The notes: a model not told the origin generated them from the sequence alone. A stretch of DNA of 64,000 bases from Paracoccus yeei ATCC BAA-599 (GCF_000622145.1 NZ_JHWH01000010.1:13395-77394), one strand, 5' to 3'; counted from the stretch's first letter, positions 36,940-47,373 are shown. A program made the numbers and translations.

Positions 36940-37772
36940 TGGCGGCGCGGTCCAGACGCCGCCGCCACAGCCGCGGCCGGGGCCATGGCGGCGGCCTCAA
37001 GACCGCGGGCATCGTGATCCTGGCCGTGCTGCTGTCGGCCGGCATGGGCGCCGCCGCCTGGTGGCACAGCCGCCAGCAGCGCGCCGCGGCCATCGACCAG
37101 ACCACGCTTTGCCCCACGGCCACCGGCCCCGTCGGCATGACGGCGATCCTGCTGGACCTGACCGACGCCCTGTCGCCCGCGCAGAAATCCCAGCTTCTGG
37201 GCTATCTGGAACAAGAGATCGACGATGCGCCGCAGGGAACCCAGTTTACCCTGGGGGTGGTCAGCGCCGACCCGGACCAATGGGGCGCGACGCCGCCGCT
37301 CTGCAAGCCGCAGGACGTCAGCACCGCCAGCGCCCTGACCCAGAACCCGGGCCTGATCGCCAAGCGCTATCGCGACCGCTTCCTGCAGCCCCTGCAGGAC
37401 AACATCGCCCGGATGACGGCGGCCAGCGGCGCCAAGCAGTCCCCCATCATGGAATCCCTGCAGGCGCTGATCGCGGACACGCCGGGCTTTGTCACCTATG
37501 ACGGGCCGCGCCGGGTCCTGCTGGTGTCGGACCTGCTGCAACACAGCGACGCGCTCAGCTTCTATCGCGGGAACGACTGGCAAAGCTTTGCGAAATCCCC
37601 GGCCTACCAGCGGCTGGGGGCGACGCTCGGCGATGCCGAGATCCGCATCTTCCAGGTGCCGCGCCCGCTGGAGGGCGTCGACGACCCCGCCGTGCTGGAG
37701 GATTTCTGGGCGCGCTATTTCGACGTCCAGGGGGCGCATCTGCCGGTCTTGAAACGCCTGGGGGACCTTTAG
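36939..37772 (+). CDS. Membrane-anchored VWA-like protein of unknown function
   Basis: A 277-residue protein with a very basic N-terminus (MAARSRRRRHSRGRG), one membrane helix at about 23-42 and an exported domain. The domain has alternating strand/helix character that resembles a von Willebrand A fold: AILLDLTDALSP at 69-80 is a DxT-type first metal motif, KQSPIMESLQALI follows in the middle, and RVLLVSDLLQHS at 192-203 ends a strand. Cysteines at about 58 and 122 could form a disulfide. I call the fold from pattern only; no family name is claimed. Start at 36939 overlaps the upstream stop, so translation is coupled. Confidence 0.7.
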   Translation: MAARSRRRRHSRGRGHGGGLKTAGIVILAVLLSAGMGAAAWWHSRQQRAAAIDQTTLCPTATGPVGMTAILLDLTDALSPAQKSQLLGYLEQEIDDAPQGTQFTLGVVSADPDQWGATPPLCKPQDVSTASALTQNPGLIAKRYRDRFLQPLQDNIARMTAASGAKQSPIMESLQALIADTPGFVTYDGPRRVLLVSDLLQHSDALSFYRGNDWQSFAKSPAYQRLGATLGDAEIRIFQVPRPLEGVDDPAVLEDFWARYFDVQGAHLPVLKRLGDL

Positions 37773-38798
37773 ATGGCGCGCGGCGACCCCGACCGGCTGT
37801 ATGGCCGGGGGCCCCGGCCGATGCTGGACAGCCTGCCGCTGGCGCTGGCCTTCCTGGCAGGCACCGTTGGCGGCATCGCGTTGAAGCTGGCCCAGGCGCC
37901 GGCGCTGCTGACCGCGGGCTTCGCCGCCGCCGTCCTGGTCGCCTATGCGCTGTTCAGCTATGCCGCGACCCGGCTGCGGCTGGATACGGAAACCATCGGC
38001 GACAACTGCTATTACCTCGGCTTCCTGTTCACGCTGACCAGCCTGGCCGTGACGCTGTATTTCGTGGTCGAGGCCGCGCCGGAGACGCGCGCCGACCTGA
38101 TCCCGCAGGTGATCTCGGGCTTTGGGGTGGCACTGTCGTCCACCATCGTGGGGGTGTTCCTGCGGGTGCTGATGATGCAACTGCGCGTCGATCTGGACCT
38201 GCGCGAACGCCGCACGAGGATCGAGCTGGATGAGGCCGCCCGGCGCTTCCGGTCCGAACTGGGCGTCAGCCTGGGCCGGGTCAAGAACTTCTCGACCGAA
38301 AGCCTGCAACACGCCTCCGAGCGCGAGGACAGGATGCGCGAGGCGATGGATCGGCTGATGGCCCAGATGCAGGCCGAACTGCTGAAATCGGCCGCCGACT
38401 TCGGCCCGGCGCTGCGCGACACCATGCGCGCCCAGACCGATCAGGTCATGGCCGACGTGACCGAGGCGGTGCGCGAAAGCTCGACCGCCGCCTGCGAGGC
38501 GATCCGCCAGGCCATGACCGAACTGGCGCAGGTCGCGCAGACCTTCAGCCGCGACCAGGCCGGGGCGGCGCAGGCCGTGGCGCAAAGCGTGGACAGCCTG
38601 AAAGCCAGCGCCGAGGCCCTGGCCCTGGGCACGGAACAAAGCCTTGCCCGGCTGAACGCCGCCGCGACCGGCGGGGCGGACTGGGCCGAAAGCCTCGGCG
38701 CCCGGATCGAGGCCGAGACCGAGGCCCTGGGCGCCGCCCTGTCGAACGCCGCCCGCCGCCTGGACCAGGTCGCGCCCCAAGGCTCGGGCGATGCCTAG
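37773..38798 (+). CDS. MotA/TolQ/ExbB-like (ZorA-like) membrane protein with long helical tail
   Basis: A 341-residue protein with helices at about 21-37, 44-66, 80-99 and 110-135, then a 200-residue polar, alanine-rich helical tail. Helices 3 and 4 (YYLGFLFTLTSLAV and VISGFGVALSSTIVGVFLRV) follow the small-residue pattern of the MotA/TolQ/ExbB channel, where the last helices line the proton path. A long cytosolic tail after that module is a feature of ZorA. It starts directly after the previous stop and overlaps the OmpA-like gene by 8 bp. The superfamily assignment is by pattern and genomic partner, not by search. Confidence 0.65.
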   Translation: MARGDPDRLYGRGPRPMLDSLPLALAFLAGTVGGIALKLAQAPALLTAGFAAAVLVAYALFSYAATRLRLDTETIGDNCYYLGFLFTLTSLAVTLYFVVEAAPETRADLIPQVISGFGVALSSTIVGVFLRVLMMQLRVDLDLRERRTRIELDEAARRFRSELGVSLGRVKNFSTESLQHASEREDRMREAMDRLMAQMQAELLKSAADFGPALRDTMRAQTDQVMADVTEAVRESSTAACEAIRQAMTELAQVAQTFSRDQAGAAQAVAQSVDSLKASAEALALGTEQSLARLNAAATGGADWAESLGARIEAETEALGAALSNAARRLDQVAPQGSGDA

Positions 38799-39831
38799 GA
38801 TCGCGCCCCGCCCCGGCGGCAGCCGCGACTACAAGCGCGGCGCGATCATGGGCCTGACCGTGGCCGAGGCCTTCATCCTGCTGGCCTTCTGCCTGCTTCT
38901 GCTGTTCACCTGGTGGCAAGTGGACACCGAGAAACGCTCGATCACCGTGGCCGACCGCCTCGGCGAACTGACCGAGCAGCAAAAGCAGGATCTGGTCGCC
39001 GGCCTGTCCGACGGCACCTTCGACTTGGCCCGCACGCTGCGCGAGGCGGGCATCGTCGGCGGCGAACAGGCCTTGGCCGAAACCAGCCAATACAGCCGCT
39101 TCATGCGCGAGGAAGATCTGAAGCGCCTGATGCAGGCCACGGTGGAGCTGTCCCCCGACACCCGCCTGACCCTGGCCGACGCGGTCGAGGTCACGCCCGA
39201 AGCCGAGCTGCGCGATGCCTTGCGGAAACTGGCCGCGCGCGAGGACAGCGTCGAACAGGCCAGCCGCCGCCTGGCCGAGGCGACCGAGACCCAGGACCGC
39301 GCCGTCGCCATGCTGGACCGCGCCCTTGGCCAGGACATCCGCGCGGCCGGCGGGCAGATCGACGGGAACGGCACGATCACCCTGCCCCAGAACGTCCTGT
39401 TCGACCCCGGCAGCGACCGCATTCGCAACCTGCCCTTCCTGCGCGACTTCTGCACCGCCTGGATCGGCACGCTCCGCGATTCGGGACTGGACATCGCGAA
39501 CCTCAAGATCGAGGGCCATGCCTCGAGCGAGGGGCGGCCGGGCGAGACGCCCGAGCAGGCCTATCTGTCGAACCTGGACCTGTCGCAGCGCCGTGCGCAG
39601 AACGCGCTGACGACCTGCCTGAACGGCATCCGCGACCCCCGGACGCTGGCCTGGGCGCGCGAACACCTGTCGGCGGCGGGCTATTCCTCGGCCCGGCCGG
39701 TGGTGCAGGCCGACGGCAGCGAAGACCGCGAAAAATCCCGCCGCGTGATGTTTGCCATGGACGTGGACCGCGAGGCGCTGATCGACGGCATCCGCGAGGA
39801 CCTGACAAGCACCCCGCCCGCCTTGCCCTGA
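38791..39831 (+). CDS. MotB/ZorB-like protein with C-terminal OmpA-like domain
   Basis: A 346-residue protein with a short basic N-terminus, one membrane helix at about 21-42 (LTVAEAFILLAFCLLLLFTW), a helical periplasmic linker to about residue 195, and an OmpA/MotB-like domain. The domain runs from NVLFDPGSDRI through LKIEGHASSEG to LSQRRAQNAL. Glu26 inside the helix lies where MotB/ZorB/ExbD carry their proton-accepting Asp. The domain keeps the arginine of LS.RRA, but the usual GHTD aspartate is replaced (GHAS), so peptidoglycan binding may differ. Last gene of the operon. Confidence 0.75.
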   Translation: MPRIAPRPGGSRDYKRGAIMGLTVAEAFILLAFCLLLLFTWWQVDTEKRSITVADRLGELTEQQKQDLVAGLSDGTFDLARTLREAGIVGGEQALAETSQYSRFMREEDLKRLMQATVELSPDTRLTLADAVEVTPEAELRDALRKLAAREDSVEQASRRLAEATETQDRAVAMLDRALGQDIRAAGGQIDGNGTITLPQNVLFDPGSDRIRNLPFLRDFCTAWIGTLRDSGLDIANLKIEGHASSEGRPGETPEQAYLSNLDLSQRRAQNALTTCLNGIRDPRTLAWAREHLSAAGYSSARPVVQADGSEDREKSRRVMFAMDVDREALIDGIREDLTSTPPALP

Positions 39832-39900
39832 CCCGTGCGGGTCATGCTGCACATGCAGAAACTTTTTCACCGCAAGATTACACTTGCTCATGCAGCAGTT
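39829..39900 (+). promoter_or_regulatory. Hairpin and repeats between the membrane operon and the DeoR-led operon
   Basis: TGACCC-GTGC-GGGTCA (39829-39844) forms a hairpin on the stop codon of the OmpA-like gene. CTGCA-CA-TGCAG (39847-39858) is a perfect inverted repeat, and its CATGCAG half recurs at 39889-39895. The repeated element in an otherwise AT-richer spacer suggests operator sites for the DeoR-type regulator. Promoter elements could not be fixed. Confidence 0.35.
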
Positions 39901-39967
39901 GCGGGCTTACACTTTGTCTGTCCTGCAATGCCGATCTGTGCAGGATCCGCGCAACTCGGGGGGAGCG

Positions 39968-40737
39968 TTGAGCGATTTCGTGCGTCAGGACAGGATTGTC
40001 GCCCTGCTGGATGAGCGACCTTTCGCATCGGTGCGCGATCTTCAAAAGCTGATCGGCGTGTCGGGCGCCACCATCCGCCGCGACATCGAAAAACTGAACG
40101 ACGCCGGACGGGCCCGCAAGGTCTATGGCGGGGTCGCGGCGATCGAACGCGGTACCCGCACGGCCGCGCTGCCCTTCGTGGAAAACCGCGACATCGCAGT
40201 CGCCGCCAAGCGGGCCATCGCGCGCGAGGCCGAGCGGCTGGTCCAGGACGGCACCGCCATCATGATCCACGGCGGATCGACCTGCTTTCACTTCGGCTGC
40301 CGCATCGCACATCGCAACCTGCGCGTCTTCACGAACTCGATGCCACTGGCCGCCTACCTGTCGGAATACGGCACCTGCCTTCTGACCGTGGGCGGGGGCG
40401 ACCTGCATCGCGATCCGGGCATCCTTTACGATGTGTCGGACCACCTGTCGCGCTTCTATGCGGCGCAGTTCTTTGTCGGCGCGCTGGGGGTCAGCGACCA
40501 GGGCATCCTGGAACAGCACCCGCTGCTGGTGCGCCTGGCCGACGAGATGAGCCGGACCGCCTCCGAGGTGATCCTGCTGGCCGACAGCCGCAAGTTCAGC
40601 GTCCGCCCCCCGACCGTCGCCCTGCCCTTTTCCCGCATCAGCCGCGTCGTCACCGACGACGGCCTCAGCGACGCCCATGCCCGGATGCTGGAGCGGGCGG
40701 GCGTCGAGGTCATCGTCGCCCAGATCGAGAGGGAACC

Positions 40738-40741
<4 letters not shown>
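39968..40741 (+). CDS. DeoR-family transcriptional regulator
   Basis: A 257-residue DeoR-type sugar regulator. The helix-turn-helix is [38 protein letters not shown], and the sugar-phosphate-binding domain contains [27 protein letters not shown] and LLADSRKF. The TTG at 39968 has a GGGGGGAG ribosome site and places the helix-turn-helix at the N-terminus as usual; the frame extends to 39884 without homology. It overlaps the ABC ATPase gene by four bases, so it is cotranscribed with, and probably controls, the pentose operon. Confidence 0.87.
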
Positions 40742-42285
<1,544 letters not shown>

Positions 42286-42286
42286 A

Positions 42287-43261
42287 ATGACCGACCAGAC
42301 CAGCCCCGCCGCCCGCCAGCGCCTGCGCACCATGATGAGCGTGGTGGGCATGTTGCCCGTGCTGATCCTGCTTGCCGTGATTTTCGAGGTCATGAGCGGC
42401 CGGTTCATGTCGGTCAACAACCTGTCGAACGTCATGCAGCAGGCCTCGATCAACATCGTCCTGGCCTCGGGGATGACCTTCGTGATCCTGACCGGGGGGA
42501 TCGACCTGTCGGTGGGCTCGATCCTGGCCACCTCGGCGATGGTCGCGGTCATCGTCTCGCTGATCCCCGAGGTCGGCTGGCTGGGCGTCCCGGCGGCGAT
42601 GGGGGTGGGACTGGCCTGCGGGCTTGCGAACGGCATCCTGATATCGGCGTTGAAGCTGCCGCCCTTCATCGTGACGCTGGGATCGCTGACCGCCGTCCGG
42701 GGCATAGCCCGGCTTCTGGGCAACGACACCACCGTCTTCAACCCCGACCTGCCCTTCGACGTGATCGGCAACGGCAGCCTGTTCGGCATCCCCTGGCTTG
42801 CGATCATCGCCTTCGTGGTGGTGCTGGCCTCCTGGTTCGTCCTGAAACGCACCGTGCTTGGCACCTGGATCTATGCCACCGGCGGCAACCCCGAGGCGGC
42901 GCGCCTGACCGGCATCAAGGTGCCGCTGGTGCTGCTGTTCGTCTATGGCATCTCGGGCCTGTTCGCGGGCCTGGGCGGCGCGATGGCGGCGGCGCGGCTT
43001 TACGCGGCGAACGGGCTGCAACTGGGCCAGGCCTATGAACTGGACGCCATCGCCGCGGTGATCCTGGGCGGCACCAGTTTCGTCGGCGGCATCGGCTCGA
43101 TCTGGGGAACGCTCGTGGGCGCGCTCATCATCGCGGTGCTGTCGAACGGGCTGATCCTGATCGGGGTCAGCGACATCTGGCAATATATCGTCAAGGGCCT
43201 CGTCATCATCGCGGCCGTGGCGCTGGACCGCTATCGCCAGAAGGGCGGCGCGCGGACCTGA
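42287..43261 (+). CDS. Sugar ABC transporter permease (RbsC/AraH type)
   Basis: A 324-residue polytopic permease of the CUT2 family with about 10 helices. Family motifs are VLASGMTFVILTGGIDLSVGSI and LDAIAAVILGGTSFVGGIGS. It forms the membrane channel for the RbsA-type ATPase encoded directly upstream (one base between the genes). Confidence 0.93.
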   Translation: MTDQTSPAARQRLRTMMSVVGMLPVLILLAVIFEVMSGRFMSVNNLSNVMQQASINIVLASGMTFVILTGGIDLSVGSILATSAMVAVIVSLIPEVGWLGVPAAMGVGLACGLANGILISALKLPPFIVTLGSLTAVRGIARLLGNDTTVFNPDLPFDVIGNGSLFGIPWLAIIAFVVVLASWFVLKRTVLGTWIYATGGNPEAARLTGIKVPLVLLFVYGISGLFAGLGGAMAAARLYAANGLQLGQAYELDAIAAVILGGTSFVGGIGSIWGTLVGALIIAVLSNGLILIGVSDIWQYIVKGLVIIAAVALDRYRQKGGART

Positions 43262-43297
43262 ACCCTTTCACAACGCATATAACGGGAGGAAAACCAC

Positions 43298-44236
43298 ATG
43301 CGTTTCACGAAAACCCTGGCCTCGGCGCTTGCCCTGGCGGCGGTCTCGGCGGTGCCGGTCGCGGCCAAGGACCTCAACAGCGTCGGCATCTCGGTCGGGC
43401 TTCTGGGCAACCCCTTCTTCGTCGCCACCATCAAGGGGATCGAGGATGCGGCCAAGAAGATCAACCCGAACGTCAAGGTCACCTCGGTTTCGGCCGACTA
43501 CGACCTGAACAAGCAGGTCAGCCAGATCGACAGCTTCGTCGCGGCGGGCGTGGACATCATCATGCTGAACGCGGTCGACGCCCAGGCCATCGGCCCGGCC
43601 GTCAAGCGCGCGACCGACGCCGGCGTGATCGTCGCGGCCTTTGACGTGTCGGCCCCCGGCGCGACCGTCACCGTGATGACGAACAACGTCCAGGCCGGCG
43701 AAAAGGCCTGCGCCTATCTGGCCGAAAAGCTGGGCGGCAAGGGCGACATCGTCATCGTGAACGGCCCCTCGTCGTCCTCGATCCTGGACCGGGTCAAGGG
43801 CTGCAAGGACGAGCTGACCAAGCACCCCGACATGAAGATCCTGTCCGACGACCAGAACGCGCAGGGCTCGCGCGATGGCGGGCTGAACGTGGGCCAGACC
43901 CTGCTGACCCGCTTCGACAAGATCGACGGGGTGTTCGCGATCAACGACCCGACCGCCATCGGCTTTTCGCTGGCGGCCAAGCAGGCCAACCGCAACGAAT
44001 TCATCATCACCGCGGTCGATGGCGCCCCCGACATCGAGAACGAGCTGAAATCCGGCGATGGGCTGATCAAGGCCTCGGCCTCGCAGGACCCCTACACCAT
44101 GGCGGGCCAGGCGCTGGAAATGGGCTATCAGGCGCTGCAGGGCACCGTGCCCGACCCCGACACCGTCCTGCTGGAGCCCGAGTTGATCACCCATGACAAC
44201 ATCGGCGAATACAAGGGCTGGACCTCGCCCCGCTAA
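43298..44236 (+). CDS. Sugar ABC transporter periplasmic binding protein (RbsB type)
   Basis: A 312-residue periplasmic binding protein (Peripla_BP_4 type) with signal peptide MRFTKTLASALALAAVSAVPVAA. It shows GISVGLLGNPFFVATIKGIEDAAK, QIDSFVAAGVDIIMLNAVDAQAIGPAVK, and DGVFAINDPTAIG. A strong GGGAGGAAAA ribosome site precedes it. It sets the specificity of the ABC importer; a pentose is inferred from the downstream araDB genes. A long stable hairpin follows its stop. Confidence 0.92.
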   Translation: MRFTKTLASALALAAVSAVPVAAKDLNSVGISVGLLGNPFFVATIKGIEDAAKKINPNVKVTSVSADYDLNKQVSQIDSFVAAGVDIIMLNAVDAQAIGPAVKRATDAGVIVAAFDVSAPGATVTVMTNNVQAGEKACAYLAEKLGGKGDIVIVNGPSSSSILDRVKGCKDELTKHPDMKILSDDQNAQGSRDGGLNVGQTLLTRFDKIDGVFAINDPTAIGFSLAAKQANRNEFIITAVDGAPDIENELKSGDGLIKASASQDPYTMAGQALEMGYQALQGTVPDPDTVLLEPELITHDNIGEYKGWTSPR

Positions 44237-44244
44237 GGACCAAC

Positions 44245-44272
44245 GGGCCGTGCGGCGCGCGCCGCGCGGCCC
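44245..44272 (+). terminator. Long GC hairpin after the binding-protein gene
   Basis: A 14-bp stem with one G-T wobble (arms starting GGGCCGTGCGGCGC) and essentially no loop lies 8 bp after the stop, followed by TTT. Its position between binding-protein and enzyme genes of one operon suggests partial termination or 3' stabilisation. Either would raise binding-protein mRNA over the enzyme part. Confidence 0.6.
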
Positions 44273-44293
44273 TTTCCCAGAGGAACCCGACCC

Positions 44294-44989
44294 ATGACCG
44301 ACGACGAGCTGCGCCGCGCCGTCCTTGACGCCAATCTGGACACCGTGCGCCACGGGCTGGTGATCTCGACCTTCGGCAACGCCAGCGGCATCGACCGCGA
44401 TGCCGGCCGCATCCTGATCAAGCCCAGCGGCGTGGCCTATGACCGCCTGGCCCCTGCCGACATGGTGCCCTGCGACCTTGACGGGCGCAGCCTGGACAAC
44501 CGGCTGCGCCCCTCCTCGGACCTGGCGACCCATGCGGTGCTGTATCGGGCGTTCGCGGACATCGGCGGCGTGGTCCATACCCATTCGACCTATGCGACCA
44601 TCATGGCCCAGTCCCACCGGCCGATCCCCTGCCTGGGCACCACCCATGCCGATTACTTCCATGGCACGATCCCGGTGACGCGCGACCTGACGGCCGAGGA
44701 GATCGCACAGGATTACGTCGGCAACACCGGCACCGTCATCGTGGAAACCTTTGCCGACCTCGACCCGCTGGCGATGCCCGCCGTCCTGGTCGCGGGCCAT
44801 GGCCCCTTCACCTGGGGCCGCACCCCGGCCGAGGCCGTCCACAACGCCCTGATCCTGGAGCAGGTCGCGAAAATGGCATGGCATGCCATGGTCTTGAACC
44901 CGGATCCTCAACCGATTTCGCAGGCGCTTCTGGACCGCCACTTCCTGCGCAAGCACGGTGCGCAGGCCACTTACGGACAGGATGGCTAG
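44294..44989 (+). CDS. araD: L-ribulose-5-phosphate 4-epimerase
   Basis: A 231-residue class II aldolase/epimerase with FGNASGIDRD, IKPSGVAYD and the zinc ligands in VVHTHSTYATIMAQS (His-x-His) and VAGHGPF. Length equals E. coli AraD. It epimerises L-ribulose 5-phosphate to D-xylulose 5-phosphate, feeding the pentose phosphate pathway. It follows the ABC genes and overlaps the kinase gene. Confidence 0.92.
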   Translation: MTDDELRRAVLDANLDTVRHGLVISTFGNASGIDRDAGRILIKPSGVAYDRLAPADMVPCDLDGRSLDNRLRPSSDLATHAVLYRAFADIGGVVHTHSTYATIMAQSHRPIPCLGTTHADYFHGTIPVTRDLTAEEIAQDYVGNTGTVIVETFADLDPLAMPAVLVAGHGPFTWGRTPAEAVHNALILEQVAKMAWHAMVLNPDPQPISQALLDRHFLRKHGAQATYGQDG

Positions 44990-46568
44990 GATGATCGTCG
45001 CAGGCGTCGACTTCGGCACGCTCAGCGTGCGCGTTACCCTGATGGATTGCGACGACGGCGCGACGCTGGGCGGCGCGGTCGCCTCATATCCGCTGAAACG
45101 CAGCGCCGCCGATCCGCTGCTGGGCGCGCAGTCCCACGACGACCAGATGGACGCGCTGGCCCGCGCCATGCGCGAGGCGGTGGCCAAGGCGGGCATCCGG
45201 GGCGAGGCGGTGGCGGCGCTGGCCTGCGACACCACCGGATCAAGCGTCGTGATGGTCGACCGGGACCTGCGCCCGCTGGCCGACCATTACCTGTGGTGCG
45301 ACCACCGCGCCCATCGCGAAGCCGAGGAGATCACCGCCCTTGGCCGCGCCGAGGGGCTCGAGGCGCTGAAATGGTGCGGCGGGACCTATTCGCACGAATG
45401 GGGCTATGCCAAGGTCCTGCATTTCCTGCGCCACAACCCGGACCTGCGGGACCGCTTCGCCACCGCGCTGGAACATTGCGACATGGTGGCGGCGACGCTG
45501 TGCGGCATCCACGATCCGGCCGATCTGCCGCGCAGCATCTGCGCGGCCGGGCACAAGTGGATGTATGGCGCCGCCTGGGGTGGGCTGCCGCCGCAGGATT
45601 TCCTGAGCCGCGTCGATCCGCTGCTGGACGGCATCAACGACCGCCTCGCGGGGCGCTTCCTGACCTCGGATGCCATCGCCGGGCACCTGTCGCCAGAATG
45701 GGCCGAACGGCTGGGGCTGCGGGCCGGCATCCCGATCCCGGTCGGCGCCTTTGACGCGCATTGGGACGCGGTGGGCGCGGGCGCGCGGCCCGGCGACATC
45801 GTGAACGTGGTCGGCACCTCGACCTGCATCATCGCCATGGGACCGCTGGGCTTTCCGCCGGTGCCGGGCCTGTGCGGCGTGGTGCCGGGCAGCGTCCTGC
45901 CCGGCTGGACCGGGATCGAGGCCGGCCAGTCCGCCACCGGCGACGTCTTCGACGCCATCGCCCGGCGCGCCGGACGCGACGTGGCGGGGCTATGTGCCGA
46001 GGTCGCCCACCTGCCCCCCGGCGGCAGCGGGCTGATGCGGCTGAACTGGGACAATGGCGACCGCACGGTGCTGGTGCGCCCGGACCTGGGCGCGGTCACG
46101 CTGGGCTGGGACCTGAACCACACCGCCGCGGACGAGATGCACGCCGCGATCGAGGGCATGGCCATGCATGTCCGCATCATCACCGAGCGCATCGAGCAGG
46201 GCGGGATGGAAACCGCCCGCATCGTCAATGCCGGCGGCATCCCGCAGCGCAACGACCTGCTGAACCAGGTCTATGCCGATGTGCTGGGGCGCGAAGTGCA
46301 TGTCCCCGCCCAGTCCCCCGTGGGCACCGGCTCGTGCATCTTTGCCGCGATGGCGGCGGGGGCCTTCGACACGTTCCAGGCGGCACAGCAGGTCCTGTGC
46401 CCGCCCACCCGGGTGTTTTTCCCGCGTGGCGGCTATGACGCTCTGAACGCCCTGTTCCGCGACCTTTACTTCGGCCTGGGCGAAGGGCGGCCGCTGGACC
46501 TGGCGGGGGTTCTGCCGCAGCTGCGGGCCTTTCGCCTGCAAGGCGCCGGGGCGCGCGGCCATGGCTAG
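44982..46568 (+). CDS. araB: Ribulokinase
   Basis: A 528-residue FGGY-family kinase: ATP-site start AGVDFGTLSVRVTLMD, ACDTTGSSVVMVD, KWCGGTYSHEWGYAKVLH, and the C-terminal NAGGIPQRNDLLNQVYADVLGREV, VGTGSCIFAAMAAGAFD. It phosphorylates ribulose, probably L-ribulose for AraD. Starts at ATG 44982 (overlapping the araD stop) or ATG 44991 are both possible. No arabinose isomerase gene araA is present, so the ribulose must come from another step. Confidence 0.92.
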   Translation: MARMIVAGVDFGTLSVRVTLMDCDDGATLGGAVASYPLKRSAADPLLGAQSHDDQMDALARAMREAVAKAGIRGEAVAALACDTTGSSVVMVDRDLRPLADHYLWCDHRAHREAEEITALGRAEGLEALKWCGGTYSHEWGYAKVLHFLRHNPDLRDRFATALEHCDMVAATLCGIHDPADLPRSICAAGHKWMYGAAWGGLPPQDFLSRVDPLLDGINDRLAGRFLTSDAIAGHLSPEWAERLGLRAGIPIPVGAFDAHWDAVGAGARPGDIVNVVGTSTCIIAMGPLGFPPVPGLCGVVPGSVLPGWTGIEAGQSATGDVFDAIARRAGRDVAGLCAEVAHLPPGGSGLMRLNWDNGDRTVLVRPDLGAVTLGWDLNHTAADEMHAAIEGMAMHVRIITERIEQGGMETARIVNAGGIPQRNDLLNQVYADVLGREVHVPAQSPVGTGSCIFAAMAAGAFDTFQAAQQVLCPPTRVFFPRGGYDALNALFRDLYFGLGEGRPLDLAGVLPQLRAFRLQGAGARGHG

Positions 46569-46584
46569 CGCGTCTTGCGCCCTG

Positions 46585-47373
46585 CTACTTGACCGCCAGC
46601 CCGGCGGTCAGCCCGCCGTCGATGCCATAGTCGGCGCCGGTGATGAAGCCCGCGCGGTCCGAGCACAGGAAGGCCACCAGTTCGGCCACCTCCTCGGGCT
46701 CGCCGATCCGTCCCAGGGGATGGGCCGCGCCGAAGCGGGCAAAGACCTCGTCCTGCGGCAGTTCGGCGCCCAGCTTGCGCGCCGCCAACTCCAGGATCGG
46801 CGTGCGGACCGACCCGGGCGAGACCGAGTTCACCCGCACCCCGGCCGCCGCATGGTCCAGCGCCATCGCGCGGGTCAGCGCATGGATCGCCCCCTTGCTT
46901 GCGACATAGGCCGCGACGCCCTGCTGGCAGGCGTGACCCTGGGCCGAGGACAGGTTGACGATGGCGCCGCCGCCCCGCCGCGCCATTTCCGGGATGCCGA
47001 AGCGGCCGGTCAGCACGATGCCACCCACGTTGACCGCCATGCAGCGCGTGAAATCGTCCCAGTCCGTGTCCAGCGCCGTGCCATAGGGATGGACGGCGGC
47101 GGCGTTCACGATGATGTCGAGCCCGCCGAACAGATCGACCGCCTCGGCCACCGCAGCCTCGACCGAGGTGTCGTCGGCCACGTCCAACGCCAGCGCCGTG
47201 ATCGACAGGCCCCGCGCGACCGCCATGGCCGCAAGCTCCTGGTTGGCGGCGATGTCGATGCCGCCGGCCAGCACTTCGGCCCCGCCCTGCGCCAGCCGGA
47301 TCGCGCTGGCCCGCCCGATCCCCGTGGTCCCCGTCACCAGCGCGACCTTGCCCGCAAATTCACGCTCTGCCAT
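46585..47373 (-). CDS. Short-chain dehydrogenase/reductase
   Basis: A 262-residue classical SDR: TGTTGIGRASAIRLA for NAD(P) binding, NAAAVHPYG, catalytic serine in NLSSAQG and the tyrosine-lysine pair in YVASKG, then the family end DYGIDGGLTAG. The acidic residue after the second strand (GGIDIAANQ) favours NAD. It is encoded on the strand opposite to, and convergent with, araB. A sugar-alcohol or sugar dehydrogenase role is plausible beside pentose genes but not shown. Confidence 0.82.
   Translation of the reverse strand: MAEREFAGKVALVTGTTGIGRASAIRLAQGGAEVLAGGIDIAANQELAAMAVARGLSITALALDVADDTSVEAAVAEAVDLFGGLDIIVNAAAVHPYGTALDTDWDDFTRCMAVNVGGIVLTGRFGIPEMARRGGGAIVNLSSAQGHACQQGVAAYVASKGAIHALTRAMALDHAAAGVRVNSVSPGSVRTPILELAARKLGAELPQDEVFARFGAAHPLGRIGEPEEVAELVAFLCSDRAGFITGADYGIDGGLTAGLAVK

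Noticed and set aside
35527..39831. Direct annotation of the four-gene operon as a Zorya defence system.
   Set aside because: Only the two membrane components are ZorA/ZorB-like by pattern; no helicase, nuclease or known Zor partner is encoded, and no other defence genes are nearby. Kept as an unassigned system.
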